Source: Shinella sp. SUS2
Lineage (GTDB): Bacteria; Pseudomonadota; Alphaproteobacteria; Rhizobiales; Rhizobiaceae
Length of the DNA: 64,000 nucleotides
Assembly (NCBI RefSeq): GCF_001262505.1
Contig: NZ_KQ410726.1
Location: 296,357 to 360,356 of the forward strand
Reading direction: 5' to 3'
Under the pieces are notes generated by a model, which saw only the letters and a list, made by a program, of their open reading frames with translations, ran no database searches and was not told the origin of the DNA. Position 1 is the stretch's first letter. Each line of letters opens with the position of its first letter. A program made the position numbers and the translations under genes. Positions 15,411-23,503 of the stretch are shown here, piece by piece.

Positions 15411-17603
15411 TCACTCTGTGCGGTTCGCCGGAGCAAGGTCAAGCGCTCCGTCGAGCGCGGCGACCCGGCCATCGGCCTTCAGCGCCTTCGCCGCACCGAG
15501 TTCGCGGGCGACGTCTTTCAGCAGCTTCGTCACGTCGGTGGAGAGCGAACGCGGGCGCACGAGCGCGGGCAGCGCGTTCTCGTCGCTCGATGTCGCCGCC
15601 ACCTCGCTTGCCGCCTTGCCGTCCGGCAGGGGGTTCTCGATGCCCGGAATGGGACGCAGCTCGATGCCCTGGTGGGCATAATCCATCAGGCGCTTGAAGG
15701 TCATGGCGGGCAGCGAGCCGCCAGTCATGTTGTTCGTCGAGGTATAGTCGTCGTTGCCGAACCAGACGGCGGTCGTGTAGTTGCCGGTGAAGCCGACATA
15801 CCAGGCGTCGCGATAGGCCTGGGTGGTGCCCGTCTTGCCGCCCGAGACGATGCCGCGGTCGAGCGCGCCGCGCCGCGCCGTGCCGCTCACCGGGATGGTG
15901 ACGAGGATGCGGTTCATCGACGACACGGCCTGTTCGGACAAGACTTCCTTTGCCGCTGGCTCGTCGCGGCCGAAATCGTAGAGGATGTCGCCGTCGTAGT
16001 TGAGGATCTGGCTGATGCCGTGGCGGCGCGACTGGAAACCGCCGGCGGGGAAGACCGCATAGCCGGTCGCCTGGTCGAGCACGGTGACCTCGGAGGTGCC
16101 GAGCGGCATGGTCTTGTCGGTGCGGATCGGCGTCTCGACGCCCATGGCTTTTGCCATTTCGGCGATACGCTTGGTGCCGAGCTTGTCCTTGGCAAGGCGC
16201 ACGGGCACGGTGTTGATGGATTTGGCGAGCGCCGTCATCAGCGTCATGCGGCCGGCATAGCTGCGGCCGTAGTTCTGCGGCGACCAGCCGCCCCAGCTGA
16301 TCGGCGCATCGACGATGGTCGTCTCCGGCGTCATGCCCGATTCCATGGCGGCAGCGTAGGTATAGGCCTTGAAGGACGAGCCCGGCTGGCGCAGCGCCCG
16401 TGTGGCGCGGTTGAACTGGCTTTCGCCGTAGTCGCGCCCGCCGACCATGGCGCGCACCGCGCCGCCGTTTTCCACCATGACCAGCGCGCCCTGCTTGACG
16501 CGGTAGCTCTCGCCATACTGGCGAAGGCCGCTTTCCACCGCCTCATCGGCGGCGGCCTGCAGGCCCATGTCGATGGTCGTGCGCACGACAAGGGAATGCT
16601 GGGCGAAGGGTTTGGCGATGCGCTGCACCTCGTCGAAGGCCCAGTCGAGGAAGAAGTCCGGCGCCGTCTTCTCGTTGCGGTCGATGACGGTGGCGGGGTT
16701 GCGCCGTGCGGCGATGACCTGGCCCTCGGTCATCAGGCCGCCCTGCACGAGATTGGTCAAAACCTCGTTGGCGCGGGCGCGGGCGGCGGGCAGGTTGACA
16801 TGCGGGGCGTAGCGGGCGGGGGCCTTGAACAGGCCGGCGAGCATGGCGGATTCGGCAAGGTTCACGTCGGTGACGTTCTTGCCGAAGTAGAATTGTGCCG
16901 CCGCGGCCGCGCCAAAGGTGCCGCCGCCCATATAGGCGCGGTCGAGATAGAGGCGCAGGATCTCCTTCTTGGAAAGGTTGGCCTCCAGCCAAAGGGCGAG
17001 GAAGGCCTCCTTGATCTTGCGTTCGATGGTGCGCTCGTTGGAAAGGAACAGGTTTTTGGCGAGCTGCTGGGTGAGCGTCGAGCCGCCCTGCACGACGCCG
17101 CCGGCGCGCGCATTCTCGTTCATGGCGCGGGCAAGGCCGAGGAAGTCGATGCCGAAATGGCTGAAGAAGCGGCGGTCCTCCGTTGCCAGCACCGCCTTGA
17201 TCAGGTGGTCGGGCAGTTCGTCGATCGGCACGGAATCTTCATGGATGATGCCGCGGTGGCCGATCTCGTTGCCGTAGCGATCGAGGAAGGTGACGGCGAA
17301 GTCGCTCTGGGCGCGCCAGTTGCCCTTGGTCTCCTCGAAGGCGGGAAGGGCGAGTGCGAGCAGCAGGATGAAGCCGGCCGTGCCGAGATTCATCCCTTCG
17401 CCGGCGACCTCGAAGACGGCCTTCTTCCAGCCTTTGACGTGGAAGCGGCGGGAGAAGATGGTGATCTCCTCCCAGATCTCGCCCAAGCGAAAGCCGGCAT
17501 TCCAGACCGTGGAATCGATCCAGGAATCGATGCGCAGGAAGATATGCCGCTTGCGGCGGCGGGGTCTTTTGGGCGTCTGGCTGTCGTCTTCCACGGTTCG
17601 CAT
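15411..17603 (-). CDS. Class A penicillin-binding protein (transglycosylase/transpeptidase)
   Basis: The 730-residue bifunctional enzyme polymerises and crosslinks peptidoglycan. A basic cytoplasmic tail is followed by a membrane helix (residues ~72-90). The GT51 domain has catalytic E142 in ATEDRRFFSHFGID and the GGSTLTQQLAKNLFL motif. The transpeptidase has S409-S-F-K412, S462-I-N464 and K590-T-G-T-T. All motifs are intact. The N-terminal region before the helix is longer than in E. coli PBP1a, with a KRPRRRKRH basic patch. It belongs to the PBP1A family, but I cannot assign mrcA or pbpC-type names within rhizobia. Confidence 0.92.
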   Translation of the reverse strand: MRTVEDDSQTPKRPRRRKRHIFLRIDSWIDSTVWNAGFRLGEIWEEITIFSRRFHVKGWKKAVFEVAGEGMNLGTAGFILLLALALPAFEETKGNWRAQSDFAVTFLDRYGNEIGHRGIIHEDSVPIDELPDHLIKAVLATEDRRFFSHFGIDFLGLARAMNENARAGGVVQGGSTLTQQLAKNLFLSNERTIERKIKEAFLALWLEANLSKKEILRLYLDRAYMGGGTFGAAAAAQFYFGKNVTDVNLAESAMLAGLFKAPARYAPHVNLPAARARANEVLTNLVQGGLMTEGQVIAARRNPATVIDRNEKTAPDFFLDWAFDEVQRIAKPFAQHSLVVRTTIDMGLQAAADEAVESGLRQYGESYRVKQGALVMVENGGAVRAMVGGRDYGESQFNRATRALRQPGSSFKAYTYAAAMESGMTPETTIVDAPISWGGWSPQNYGRSYAGRMTLMTALAKSINTVPVRLAKDKLGTKRIAEMAKAMGVETPIRTDKTMPLGTSEVTVLDQATGYAVFPAGGFQSRRHGISQILNYDGDILYDFGRDEPAAKEVLSEQAVSSMNRILVTIPVSGTARRGALDRGIVSGGKTGTTQAYRDAWYVGFTGNYTTAVWFGNDDYTSTNNMTGGSLPAMTFKRLMDYAHQGIELRPIPGIENPLPDGKAASEVAATSSDENALPALVRPRSLSTDVTKLLKDVARELGAAKALKADGRVAALDGALDLAPANRTE

Positions 17604-17916
17604 ACCTTTGGCGGGGGCGGGTCGCAGCCTGCCTGCGTTGGGTTAACGTCCTCTCACCACGGGTTTATTCGGTGAGGATATCAGTCTTTTGAAGGCAACA
17701 GAACGGATTTCGCGCGGAACGGTTAGGACCAATCGCTCTTCAGCCCATGCCGGCCTGCAAATGGCGCTTTTCCAGCTTCCGGTGCTCACCTACCGAAAGT
17801 ACGCTGCGCTCCGGGTCTTGGAAAAGCACCATTTTCGGCGCGGCCTGAACTGAATGTCGATTGGTCCTGGCGGCGGGGCCCTTGACCTTTGCCGCCAAGG
17901 GGTTCAGGGGTCGGGC
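17604..17916. other. Intergenic region holding a long palindromic element
   Basis: This 313-base gap lies between the divergent penicillin-binding protein gene and the YcgN-family gene. Most of it is occupied by the 142-bp imperfect palindrome described at 17726-17867. The remaining ~120 bases nearest 17603 should contain the penicillin-binding protein promoter, but I see no clear match. Confidence 0.5.
17726..17867. repeat. 142-bp long imperfect palindrome
   Basis: The ends are exact inverted repeats, GGACCAATCG (17726-17735) and CGATTGGTCC (17858-17867). Moving inward the two ~57-base arms stay similar, including TTCAG, a GCCG core, AAATGG, GCTTTTCCA (17766-17774 against 17819-17827) and CCGG, around a ~28-base centre. 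The whole could fold into one long hairpin. It resembles the rhizobial mosaic class of intergenic repeats or a structured RNA. No protein-coding signal is convincing. Confidence 0.65.
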
Positions 17917-18402
17917 ATGACGATCACCAGTGCCGAAAAGCCGGACGGTCAGCCGTTCTGGAAGACAAAGACCCTTGCCGAGATGACCGATCCGGAATGG
18001 GAAAGCCTGTGCGACGGCTGCGGGCTCTGTTGCCTCAACAAGCTGGAGGACTGGGATACGGGCGAGATCGCCTGGACCTCGATCCGCTGCGTGCTGCTCG
18101 ACGGGGAAAGCTGTCGATGCTCGGACTACGAGAACCGGCAGGCGACCGTGCCCGACTGCATCCGGCTGACGGTGGAGAGCGTGGCGAAGATCTCCTGGCT
18201 GCCGCCGACCTGCGGCTATCGGCTCATCCGCGACGGCGAGGACCTCTACTGGTGGCACCCGCTGGTTTCCGGCGATCCCGACACCGTGCACCAGGCCGGC
18301 ATTTCCGCCCGCGGGCGCACGGTGAGCGAGGAGGGCATCGATGTCGACGACTACGAGGACTATCTCGTGACCTGGCCGCTGGAAGTGGGCGAGGGGAAGT
18401 AA
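17917..18402 (+). CDS. YcgN family cysteine-cluster protein (UPF0260)
   Basis: The 161-residue soluble protein has the family's cysteine-rich core [18 protein letters not shown] near residue 30, followed by [20 protein letters not shown] and [21 protein letters not shown]. The clustered cysteines suggest metal or Fe-S binding, but the function of the family is not established. The ATG at 17917 was chosen because family proteins begin shortly before PFWKTKTL. The gene converges with the MmcQ/YjbR gene; the stops are seven bases apart. Confidence 0.85.
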   Translation: MTITSAEKPDGQPFWKTKTLAEMTDPEWESLCDGCGLCCLNKLEDWDTGEIAWTSIRCVLLDGESCRCSDYENRQATVPDCIRLTVESVAKISWLPPTCGYRLIRDGEDLYWWHPLVSGDPDTVHQAGISARGRTVSEEGIDVDDYEDYLVTWPLEVGEGK

Positions 18403-18409
18403 CGACGGT

Positions 18410-18742
18410 TCAGTGCAGCCGGGCCGCCACGAGCTTCTTCGGCGCCACGTTGCGCCAGGCGGTGTCGATCAGTTCACGCACCCGCGCGCCGTCCGCGCCG
18501 TCGAAATAGAGCGAGGTCCAGCCCTTGAGGCCCCAGCCGCCCGGCACCGGCGCGCAGAGGCCGGGATCCGTCTCCATGACCAGCGCCTGCTGGTCCGGCG
18601 TGAACTTCAGAACCGCCCGGCCGGCCTCCGGCAGGGTCATGAACACCTTCTCGCCCACCCGGAAGTCGCGCTTGCCGAAATGAGCACTTTCCCGCGCCCC
18701 CGGCATGCCGAGGGCCATGACCACGAGATCGTCGGATATCAT
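18410..18742 (-). CDS. MmcQ/YjbR family DNA-binding protein
   Basis: The 110-residue protein belongs to the MmcQ/YjbR (CyaY-like fold) family, recognised by ALGMPGARESAHFGKRDFRVGEKVF near the N terminus, by GGWGLKGWTSLYFDG and by the final DTAWRNVAPKKLVAA. E. coli YjbR binds DNA weakly and its role is unclear. The gene is transcribed away from the GTA cluster, and its start is 63 bases from the GTA promoter candidate. Confidence 0.85.
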   Translation of the reverse strand: MISDDLVVMALGMPGARESAHFGKRDFRVGEKVFMTLPEAGRAVLKFTPDQQALVMETDPGLCAPVPGGWGLKGWTSLYFDGADGARVRELIDTAWRNVAPKKLVAARLH

Positions 18743-18805
18743 GGTGGAAGGGTACCACCCTTTCGGCCGGCCGAAAAGATTTTGCCGGAAATAGGAAAAT
18801 AGTCC

Positions 18806-18834
18806 TTGACGGCGTCACGGTCGTCTGGTAGGGT
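18806..18834 (+). promoter_or_regulatory. Sigma-70-type promoter candidate for the GTA cluster
   Basis: TTGACG (18806-18811) and TAGGGT (18829-18834) are separated by 17 bases, matching the rhizobial housekeeping pattern CTTGAC-N17-CTATAT at the -35 and partly at the -10. It would give a leader of ~160 bases before the first GTA gene. It is the only good promoter match between the leftward MmcQ gene and the GTA cluster. Confidence 0.5.
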
Positions 18835-18954
18835 TGTGGCATAGTCGGAAAGGTGCGGGCGGAGAGATCCGGCCCGGTTTTCCCGGAGGCTGGGAGAGCG
18901 GCGATCTTCGCCCGCGGCCGGCTTGCTGCATCCGGACGCAGGAATTTATTGACA

Positions 18955-18986
18955 GGCGCTCGTTCCCTTCGGACCGGGCGCCTTTT
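18955..18986 (+). terminator. Terminator-like hairpin in the GTA leader (attenuator candidate)
   Basis: GGCGCTCG (18955-18962) pairs with CGGGCGCC (18975-18982), eight pairs including one T-G, around a 12-base loop, and is followed at once by TTTT. It lies between the promoter candidate and the first GTA gene, where it would cut transcription short unless overridden. Confidence 0.5.
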
Positions 18987-19002
18987 CATTTGGGGGATGG
19001 GC

Positions 19003-19566
19003 ATGGAAACGGATCTGGCGATCGATCTCGATCTCTTCGGCGTCTCTCCGGTGCCGGCGGTCTATGACGGGCTGGTGGAGCAACGGGCCGGCCTCGAGGG
19101 CGGGGCGGCACTGATGCTCGACATCAAGGCCGAGGCGCCGCTCGATCCGTTTCTCGACATGCAGGCCATGCTCTTCGAGATGACCAAGGAGCTGCGCGAG
19201 CGTTTCCAGCGCTTCCAGAGCCAGAAGGTGCTGGCCGAGGCGGATGCGGATGCGCCGCAGGACGAGGCGTTCCGCAAGCAAGCGCAGGCGGACGCCAAGG
19301 CCGCGATCGAGGCGGTCTCGCTGATCGTGCGCACGCTGGAGAAGATCGACAGCCTGCAGCGCACGCTGCTCACGGCGCGGGCGGAGGCGGACGCTGCCGC
19401 CGACGGTGACGAGGACGCGGCGGCGCTGGCGGCGGAGTTCGACCGGCTTGTCGAAGACCGCGTGAAGGAACGGTTGAATGCGGCGAAGGAAGACTGGATG
19501 CGTGGGCTCGGGCCAAAGCCCGGGATTGGCGGCGATGCTGCCGCGCGTGCGGAAAGCGAACCGTAG
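19003..19566 (+). CDS. GTA gene 1-like protein, probable small terminase subunit
   Basis: The 187-residue protein is acidic, helical and rich in Ala/Glu/Asp, with a long coiled-coil-prone stretch (residues ~50-165). Its position directly before the large terminase equals gene 1 of the Rhodobacter GTA, which is a TerS-like DNA-recognition subunit. Sequence similarity alone would not identify it; the call rests on synteny. The ATG at 19003 has GGGGG (18992-18996) at a good distance; the ATG at 18997 is too close to it. The C-terminal segment (VKERLNAAKEDWMRGLG) could contact TerL. Confidence 0.6.
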   Translation: METDLAIDLDLFGVSPVPAVYDGLVEQRAGLEGGAALMLDIKAEAPLDPFLDMQAMLFEMTKELRERFQRFQSQKVLAEADADAPQDEAFRKQAQADAKAAIEAVSLIVRTLEKIDSLQRTLLTARAEADAAADGDEDAAALAAEFDRLVEDRVKERLNAAKEDWMRGLGPKPGIGGDAAARAESEP

Positions 19567-19921
19567 GGCACGGCGCGCCTGCCGGAGTATCGGGAAAAAA
19601 TTCGACGCGGATATGCGGACGGCGGCGGCGGGTTTGAGGATGATCGAGGACAAGCGCGGGCGGACGGCGTTTTCGATCGAGGCCGATGCGCTGGAGGCGG
19701 GGATTTTGGGGCGGACGGGCGGCGAGGCTTGCCCCCCATCTGAGGCCTGCCCCTCATCCCCCTGCCGGAACCTTCTCCCCGCAGGCGGGGAGAAGGGGGA
19801 ACAGGCGCTCGATTGTTCCATTCCTCTTGCTCCTGATGGGGAGGAAACCCTGGCCCCATCCCCTTCTCCCCGCTTGCGGGGAGAAGGTCCCGGCAGGGGG
19901 ATGAGGGGCACGGCCAAAGGA
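19567..19921. other. Gap between GTA g1 and g2 with a possible coding remnant and a repeat
   Basis: These 355 bases remain open in the terminase frame from 19478 onward. The first part (~19601-19730) translates to a protein-like stretch (DADMRTAAAGLRMIEDK, then AFSIEADALEAGILG). The second part is the 161-bp MITE-like repeat. The terminase could therefore start much further upstream than annotated, or an intervening gene may have decayed. Confidence 0.45.
19749..19909. repeat. MITE-like palindromic repeat, copy A (intact)
   Basis: The 161-bp element has perfect 20-bp inverted ends (beginning GCCCCTCATCCCCC and ending GGGGGATGAGGGGC). It also has an internal hairpin CCTTCTCCCCGC/GCGGGGAGAAGG with a 2-base loop, plus a second such hairpin near the other end. 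Related copies are at 21801, 23145, 25821 and 60412. The length stays in frame with the terminase ORF without a stop. Confidence 0.85.
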
Positions 19922-21172
19922 ATGGAGCCTGTCCGCGGGGCACCGATCGTGCCGACGAGCCTGCACCAGTTGCAGGCCTGGCACCTTCGCTACCGCCTCG
20001 CCCAGATGCCGCCGGACGGCGACTGGCGGGTGTGGCTGCTGATGGGCGGGCGCGGCTCGGGCAAGACGCGGGCGGGCGCCGAATGGGTGCAGGCGATCGC
20101 CAGCGGGACGGCGGACCTGCGCATCGCGCTGGTGGCCGAGACGCTGGGCGACGCGCGCGAGGTGATGATCGACGGCGTATCGGGCATCTGCCGGATCGCC
20201 GGGCGGGCGCGACCGGAATTCGAGGCCTCGCGGCGGCGGCTCGTCTGGCCGAACGGCTCGATCGCGCAGATCTTCTCCTCCGAGGATCCGGAGAGCCTGC
20301 GCGGGCCGCAGTTCCACTTCGCCTGGTGCGACGAGCTCGGCAAATGGAAACATGCGCAGGAGACCTGGGACATGCTGCAATTCGGCCTGCGCCTCGGGGA
20401 CGATCCGCGCGTGCTGGTGACGACGACACCGCGACCGGTGCCGCTGCTGCGGGCGCTGGCGGGCGATCCGAAGACCGCGGTGCGGCGCATCCGCACCGAC
20501 GACAATGCCGGCAATCTCTCGCCAGGCTTTCTTGTTGCGATGGCCGAGCGCTATGGCGGCACGCGGCTGGGGCGGCAGGAGCTGGACGGCGAGCTGATTG
20601 CCGACCGCGAGGACGCGCTGTGGAACCGGGCGCGGCTGGAGGCACTCCTCCAGCGCAATCCCGGGCCACTGTCGCGCATCGTCGTGGCGGTCGACCCGCC
20701 GGCGACGGCCTCGGCGGCCTCCGTCTGCGGCATCGTCGTTGCGGGGCTGGACGAGGCAGGACGGGCCGTGGTGCTCGCCGACTGCTCGGTGACGGGCGCG
20801 AGCCCGGCCGGCTGGGCGGGCGCCGTGGTGCGTGCCTTCCGTCGCTTCGACGCGGACCGGGTGGTCGCCGAGGTGAACCAGGGCGGCGACATGGTGAGCG
20901 CGATGCTGAGAAGCATCGATGTCAACCTGCCGGTGACGAGCGTGCGGGCGACGCGCGGAAAATTCCTGCGCGCCGAGCCGGTGGCGGCGCTCTACGAGCA
21001 GGGGCGGGTGGTCCATGCGGCCGCCTTTGCCGAGCTGGAGGACCAGATGTGCGATTTCGGGCCGGACGGGCTGTCCTCCGGGCGCTCGCCGGACCGGCTC
21101 GACGCGCTGGTCTGGGCGCTGACGGCGCTGGTGCTGGAGCGGGCAGGCGAGCCGCGGGTGCGGGGGATTTGA
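19922..21172 (+). CDS. GTA large terminase subunit (GTA g2, DNA packaging ATPase)
   Basis: The ~416-residue packaging motor has a Walker A motif at residues ~42-50 (GGRGSGKTR), a Walker B-like FAWCDELGKW near ~136-145, and a C-terminal RNase H-like nuclease region with acidic residues (VAVDPPAT near ~258, VAEVNQGGD ~318, SPDRLDALVWAL near the end). It cuts and pumps host DNA into GTA heads. The ATG at 19922 is the annotated start, but the ribosome site is poor and the frame is open back to 19478. It ends one base before the lysin gene. Confidence 0.88.
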   Translation: MEPVRGAPIVPTSLHQLQAWHLRYRLAQMPPDGDWRVWLLMGGRGSGKTRAGAEWVQAIASGTADLRIALVAETLGDAREVMIDGVSGICRIAGRARPEFEASRRRLVWPNGSIAQIFSSEDPESLRGPQFHFAWCDELGKWKHAQETWDMLQFGLRLGDDPRVLVTTTPRPVPLLRALAGDPKTAVRRIRTDDNAGNLSPGFLVAMAERYGGTRLGRQELDGELIADREDALWNRARLEALLQRNPGPLSRIVVAVDPPATASAASVCGIVVAGLDEAGRAVVLADCSVTGASPAGWAGAVVRAFRRFDADRVVAEVNQGGDMVSAMLRSIDVNLPVTSVRATRGKFLRAEPVAALYEQGRVVHAAAFAELEDQMCDFGPDGLSSGRSPDRLDALVWALTALVLERAGEPRVRGI

Positions 21173-21173
21173 G

Positions 21174-21785
21174 ATGGCGATCGATCGCAAGGCCTTTTTC
21201 GATGCGGTGCGCGGGACGCTGTACGGCGGCCGGCTGGCAAGGAAACAGGTGGCGGGGCTGACGGCGCTGCTCGACCGGTTCGAGCAGGGCCGCGAGACGG
21301 AGGACCTGCGCTTCCTCGCCTATATGCTGGCGACGGCCCATCACGAGACGGGCGGGCGCCTGCAGCCGGTGCGCGAGACCTTCGCGGCGACGGACGGGGA
21401 GGCGATCGACAGGCTGGACCGGGCCTTTGCCGCCGGGCGGCTGCCGCAGGTTTCCGCGCCCTACTGGCGGCGCGATGCTTTGGGGAGGAGCTGGCTCGGG
21501 CGCGGGCTCGTGCAGATCACCCACCGGCGCAACTATGCGCGGCTGGCGGAACTGACCGGCATCGATCTTCTTGCGCGGCCGGAACGGGCGATGGAGATGG
21601 CGGTCTCCGTCGAGATCCTCTTCGTCGGCATGCTGCGCGGGGTGTTTACCGGGCAGCGGCTCGACGATCATTTTACCGGCGCGCGGGCCGACTGGACCGG
21701 CGCGCGGCGGATCGTCAACGGGCGCGACCGGGCGGAGAAGGTGGCGGGCTACGGGCGGGCGTTTTTTTCGGCGCTGGGCGGGTAG
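21174..21785 (+). CDS. GH19-like endolysin/chitinase-fold protein
   Basis: The 203-residue protein resembles GH19 lysozyme-like endolysins: FLAYMLATAHHETGG with E58, the second acidic residue E68 in PVRETFA, and WLGRGLVQITHRRNYARLAELTGIDLL. These enzymes hydrolyse peptidoglycan or chitin glycans. It begins two bases after the terminase stop and has no signal peptide, so release would need the holin-like protein or lysis. The canonical Rhodobacter GTA cluster has no such gene between g2 and g3; its lysis genes are elsewhere. It is a plausible lysis protein for particle release. Confidence 0.7.
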   Translation: MAIDRKAFFDAVRGTLYGGRLARKQVAGLTALLDRFEQGRETEDLRFLAYMLATAHHETGGRLQPVRETFAATDGEAIDRLDRAFAAGRLPQVSAPYWRRDALGRSWLGRGLVQITHRRNYARLAELTGIDLLARPERAMEMAVSVEILFVGMLRGVFTGQRLDDHFTGARADWTGARRIVNGRDRAEKVAGYGRAFFSALGG

Positions 21786-21800
21786 ATCTCAGCGGCTGAT

Positions 21801-21955
21801 CCCTCATCCGGCTGCCGCCCCTTCTCCCCGCAAGCGGGGCGAAGGGGGTGAGGCAAGCTTTTCTTCGACGATTGGCCTTTCAGGGGCAACGAACCTTTCC
21901 ACATGGCCCTTCTTCCCACTTGCGGGGAAAAGGTGGTGGCAGCCGGATGAAGGGG
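21801..21955. repeat. MITE-like palindromic repeat, copy B
   Basis: The ends CCCTCATCCGGCTGCC and GGCAGCCGGATGAAGGG are inverted repeats with one extra base. Inner hairpins of the CTTCTCCCCGC/GCGGGG(C/A) type match copy A. It fills most of the gap between the lysin and the portal gene. Confidence 0.75.
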
Positions 21956-21993
21956 CGGCCGTTCACTGGGCCTCGCAAACAACCGAGGACATC

Positions 21994-23127
21994 ATGAAGC
22001 TACCATCCTTTTTTTCGTGGCGACGGACAGGGCCGGCCGAGACCAAGGCGTCGGGCTTTTTCGCGCTGACGGCCGAAGGCCGGGCGCACTGGTCGTCCCG
22101 CTCCTATGCCTCGCTGTCGCGCGAGGGGTTCATGAAGAACCCGGTGGCGCACCGTGCCGTGCGCATGATCGCGGAGGCGGCGGCCTCGGTGCCCTGGCTT
22201 GCCTATCAGGGCGAGGCGGAGCGGCCGGACGAGCCCTTGCTCTTGCTGTTGTCGCGGCCGAACGGGCGCCAGGCGGGTGCGGATTTCTTCGAGACGCTCT
22301 ACGGCCATCTTCTGCTGTCCGGCAATGCCTTCGTGGAGGGCGTTCGGGTGGGCGAGGGCCTGCGCGAACTTCATCTGCTGAGGCCCGACAGAGTGCGCAT
22401 CATCGAGGGGCGGGACGGCTGGGCGGAGGCCTATGAATACCGCGCAGGCGGGCATGTGCGTCGGCACCCTGTGGGCGAGGGGCAGGCGATCCTGCATCTG
22501 CGCCTGTTCCATCCGCTCGACGACCAGCTCGGCTTCGCGCCGCTGGAGGCGGCGTCCATGGCGCTCGACCTCTCCAATGCGGCGGCGATCTGGAACAAGG
22601 CGCTGCTCGACAATTCGGCGCGGCCCTCCGGCGCGCTGGTCTACCAGCCGAAAGAGGGCGGCAACCTGACGCCCGACCAGTATGGCCGGCTGAAGTCGGA
22701 GCTGGAGGAGGGCTATTCCGGGCCGGCGCGGGCCGGACGGCCGATGTTGCTGGAAGGCGGGCTCGACTGGAAGGCGATGGGGCTTTCCCCGCGCGAGATG
22801 GATTTCGTCGAGGCGAAGAACGGCGCGGCGCGCGACATCGCGCTTGCCTTCGGCGTGCCGCCCATGCTGATCGGTATTCCCGGCGATGCGACCTATGCCA
22901 ATTACCAGGAGGCCAACCGCGCCTTCTGGCGGCTCACCGTGCTGCCGCTGGTGCAGCGCACGGCGGCGGCTTTTACGGGGTGGTTTGCCGAGCGCGACGC
23001 GTTGCGGCTGGTGCCGGATCTCGATCAGGTGAGCGGGCTGGCGGACGAGCGCTCGGAACTCTGGGCCCGGGTGGGCGCGGCGGGGTTTTTGACGGACGAG
23101 GAGAAGCGGGGGGCGGTGGGGTATTGA
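21994..23127 (+). CDS. Phage/GTA portal protein (GTA g3, HK97 type)
   Basis: This 377-residue portal protein forms the dodecameric ring at the head vertex through which DNA passes. Family features include MKNPVAHRAVRMIAEAAASVPW near residue 47, SRPNGRQAGADFFETLYGHLLLSGNAFVE, and DIALAFGVPPMLIGIPGDATYANYQEA near residue 290, the HK97 portal signature. The ATG at 21994 follows GAGGAC. The open frame upstream of it is the lysin shadow and repeat, not coding. It is intact and of normal GTA length. Confidence 0.93.
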   Translation: MKLPSFFSWRRTGPAETKASGFFALTAEGRAHWSSRSYASLSREGFMKNPVAHRAVRMIAEAAASVPWLAYQGEAERPDEPLLLLLSRPNGRQAGADFFETLYGHLLLSGNAFVEGVRVGEGLRELHLLRPDRVRIIEGRDGWAEAYEYRAGGHVRRHPVGEGQAILHLRLFHPLDDQLGFAPLEAASMALDLSNAAAIWNKALLDNSARPSGALVYQPKEGGNLTPDQYGRLKSELEEGYSGPARAGRPMLLEGGLDWKAMGLSPREMDFVEAKNGAARDIALAFGVPPMLIGIPGDATYANYQEANRAFWRLTVLPLVQRTAAAFTGWFAERDALRLVPDLDQVSGLADERSELWARVGAAGFLTDEEKRGAVGY

Positions 23128-23503
23128 GGGAGGCGGGGATGCCTGCCCCTCATCCGGTCAGCCGGCCCCCTTCTCCCCGCAAGCGGGGCGAAGGGGATAT
23201 GCCGCGCCGGCTTCCGCGGTCAATGACCGTTCGTGAGGCAAGTCCCCTCTCCCCGCTTGCGGGGAGAGGGGCCGGGATAGCTGCTTTCTCCAGGGAAATT
23301 AATTGGTTGCACTGCGCATGTGAATCACTTTGCGGAGTGCCGCACCCGCCTTGTGAAAACCTTGAATCGGTTTTCCAGCAAAGCGCGGCAAGGGATTCAA
23401 AAGACTCGCTGATCGGCCCGGCCTTCCTTCTCGGAAAGCCGGCGGTTTTGGCGGCGTGCGGTCTGATGGCTTGGATTTCGATAATAATCTGAAAGGCTTA
23501 ACA
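23128..23503. other. Gap in the GTA cluster between portal and DUF6107
   Basis: This 376-base gap holds repeat copy C, then ~220 bases with lower GC content and a small hairpin AAAACC...GGTTTT at about 23356-23374. A secondary promoter for the head genes could lie here, but I see no clear -35/-10 pair. Confidence 0.4.
23145..23283. repeat. MITE-like palindromic repeat, copy C (degraded end)
   Basis: It begins GCCCCTCATCCGGTCAGCCGG and has the hairpins CTTCTCCCCGC/GCGGGGCGAAG and CCCCTCTCCCCGC/GCGGGGAGAGGGG (23246-23273). The right end is not a good inverted copy of the left, so this copy is partly decayed. Confidence 0.7.

Noticed and set aside
15405..17675. A 756-codon open frame antisense to the class A penicillin-binding protein
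   Set aside because: It is a shadow frame: the minus strand encodes all catalytic motifs of the penicillin-binding protein, and the plus translation is low-complexity Gly/Ala/Arg/His.
18743..19002. CtrA box at the GTA promoter
   Set aside because: No TTAA-N7-TTAA with fewer than two mismatches was found, so direct CtrA control is not supported by sequence.
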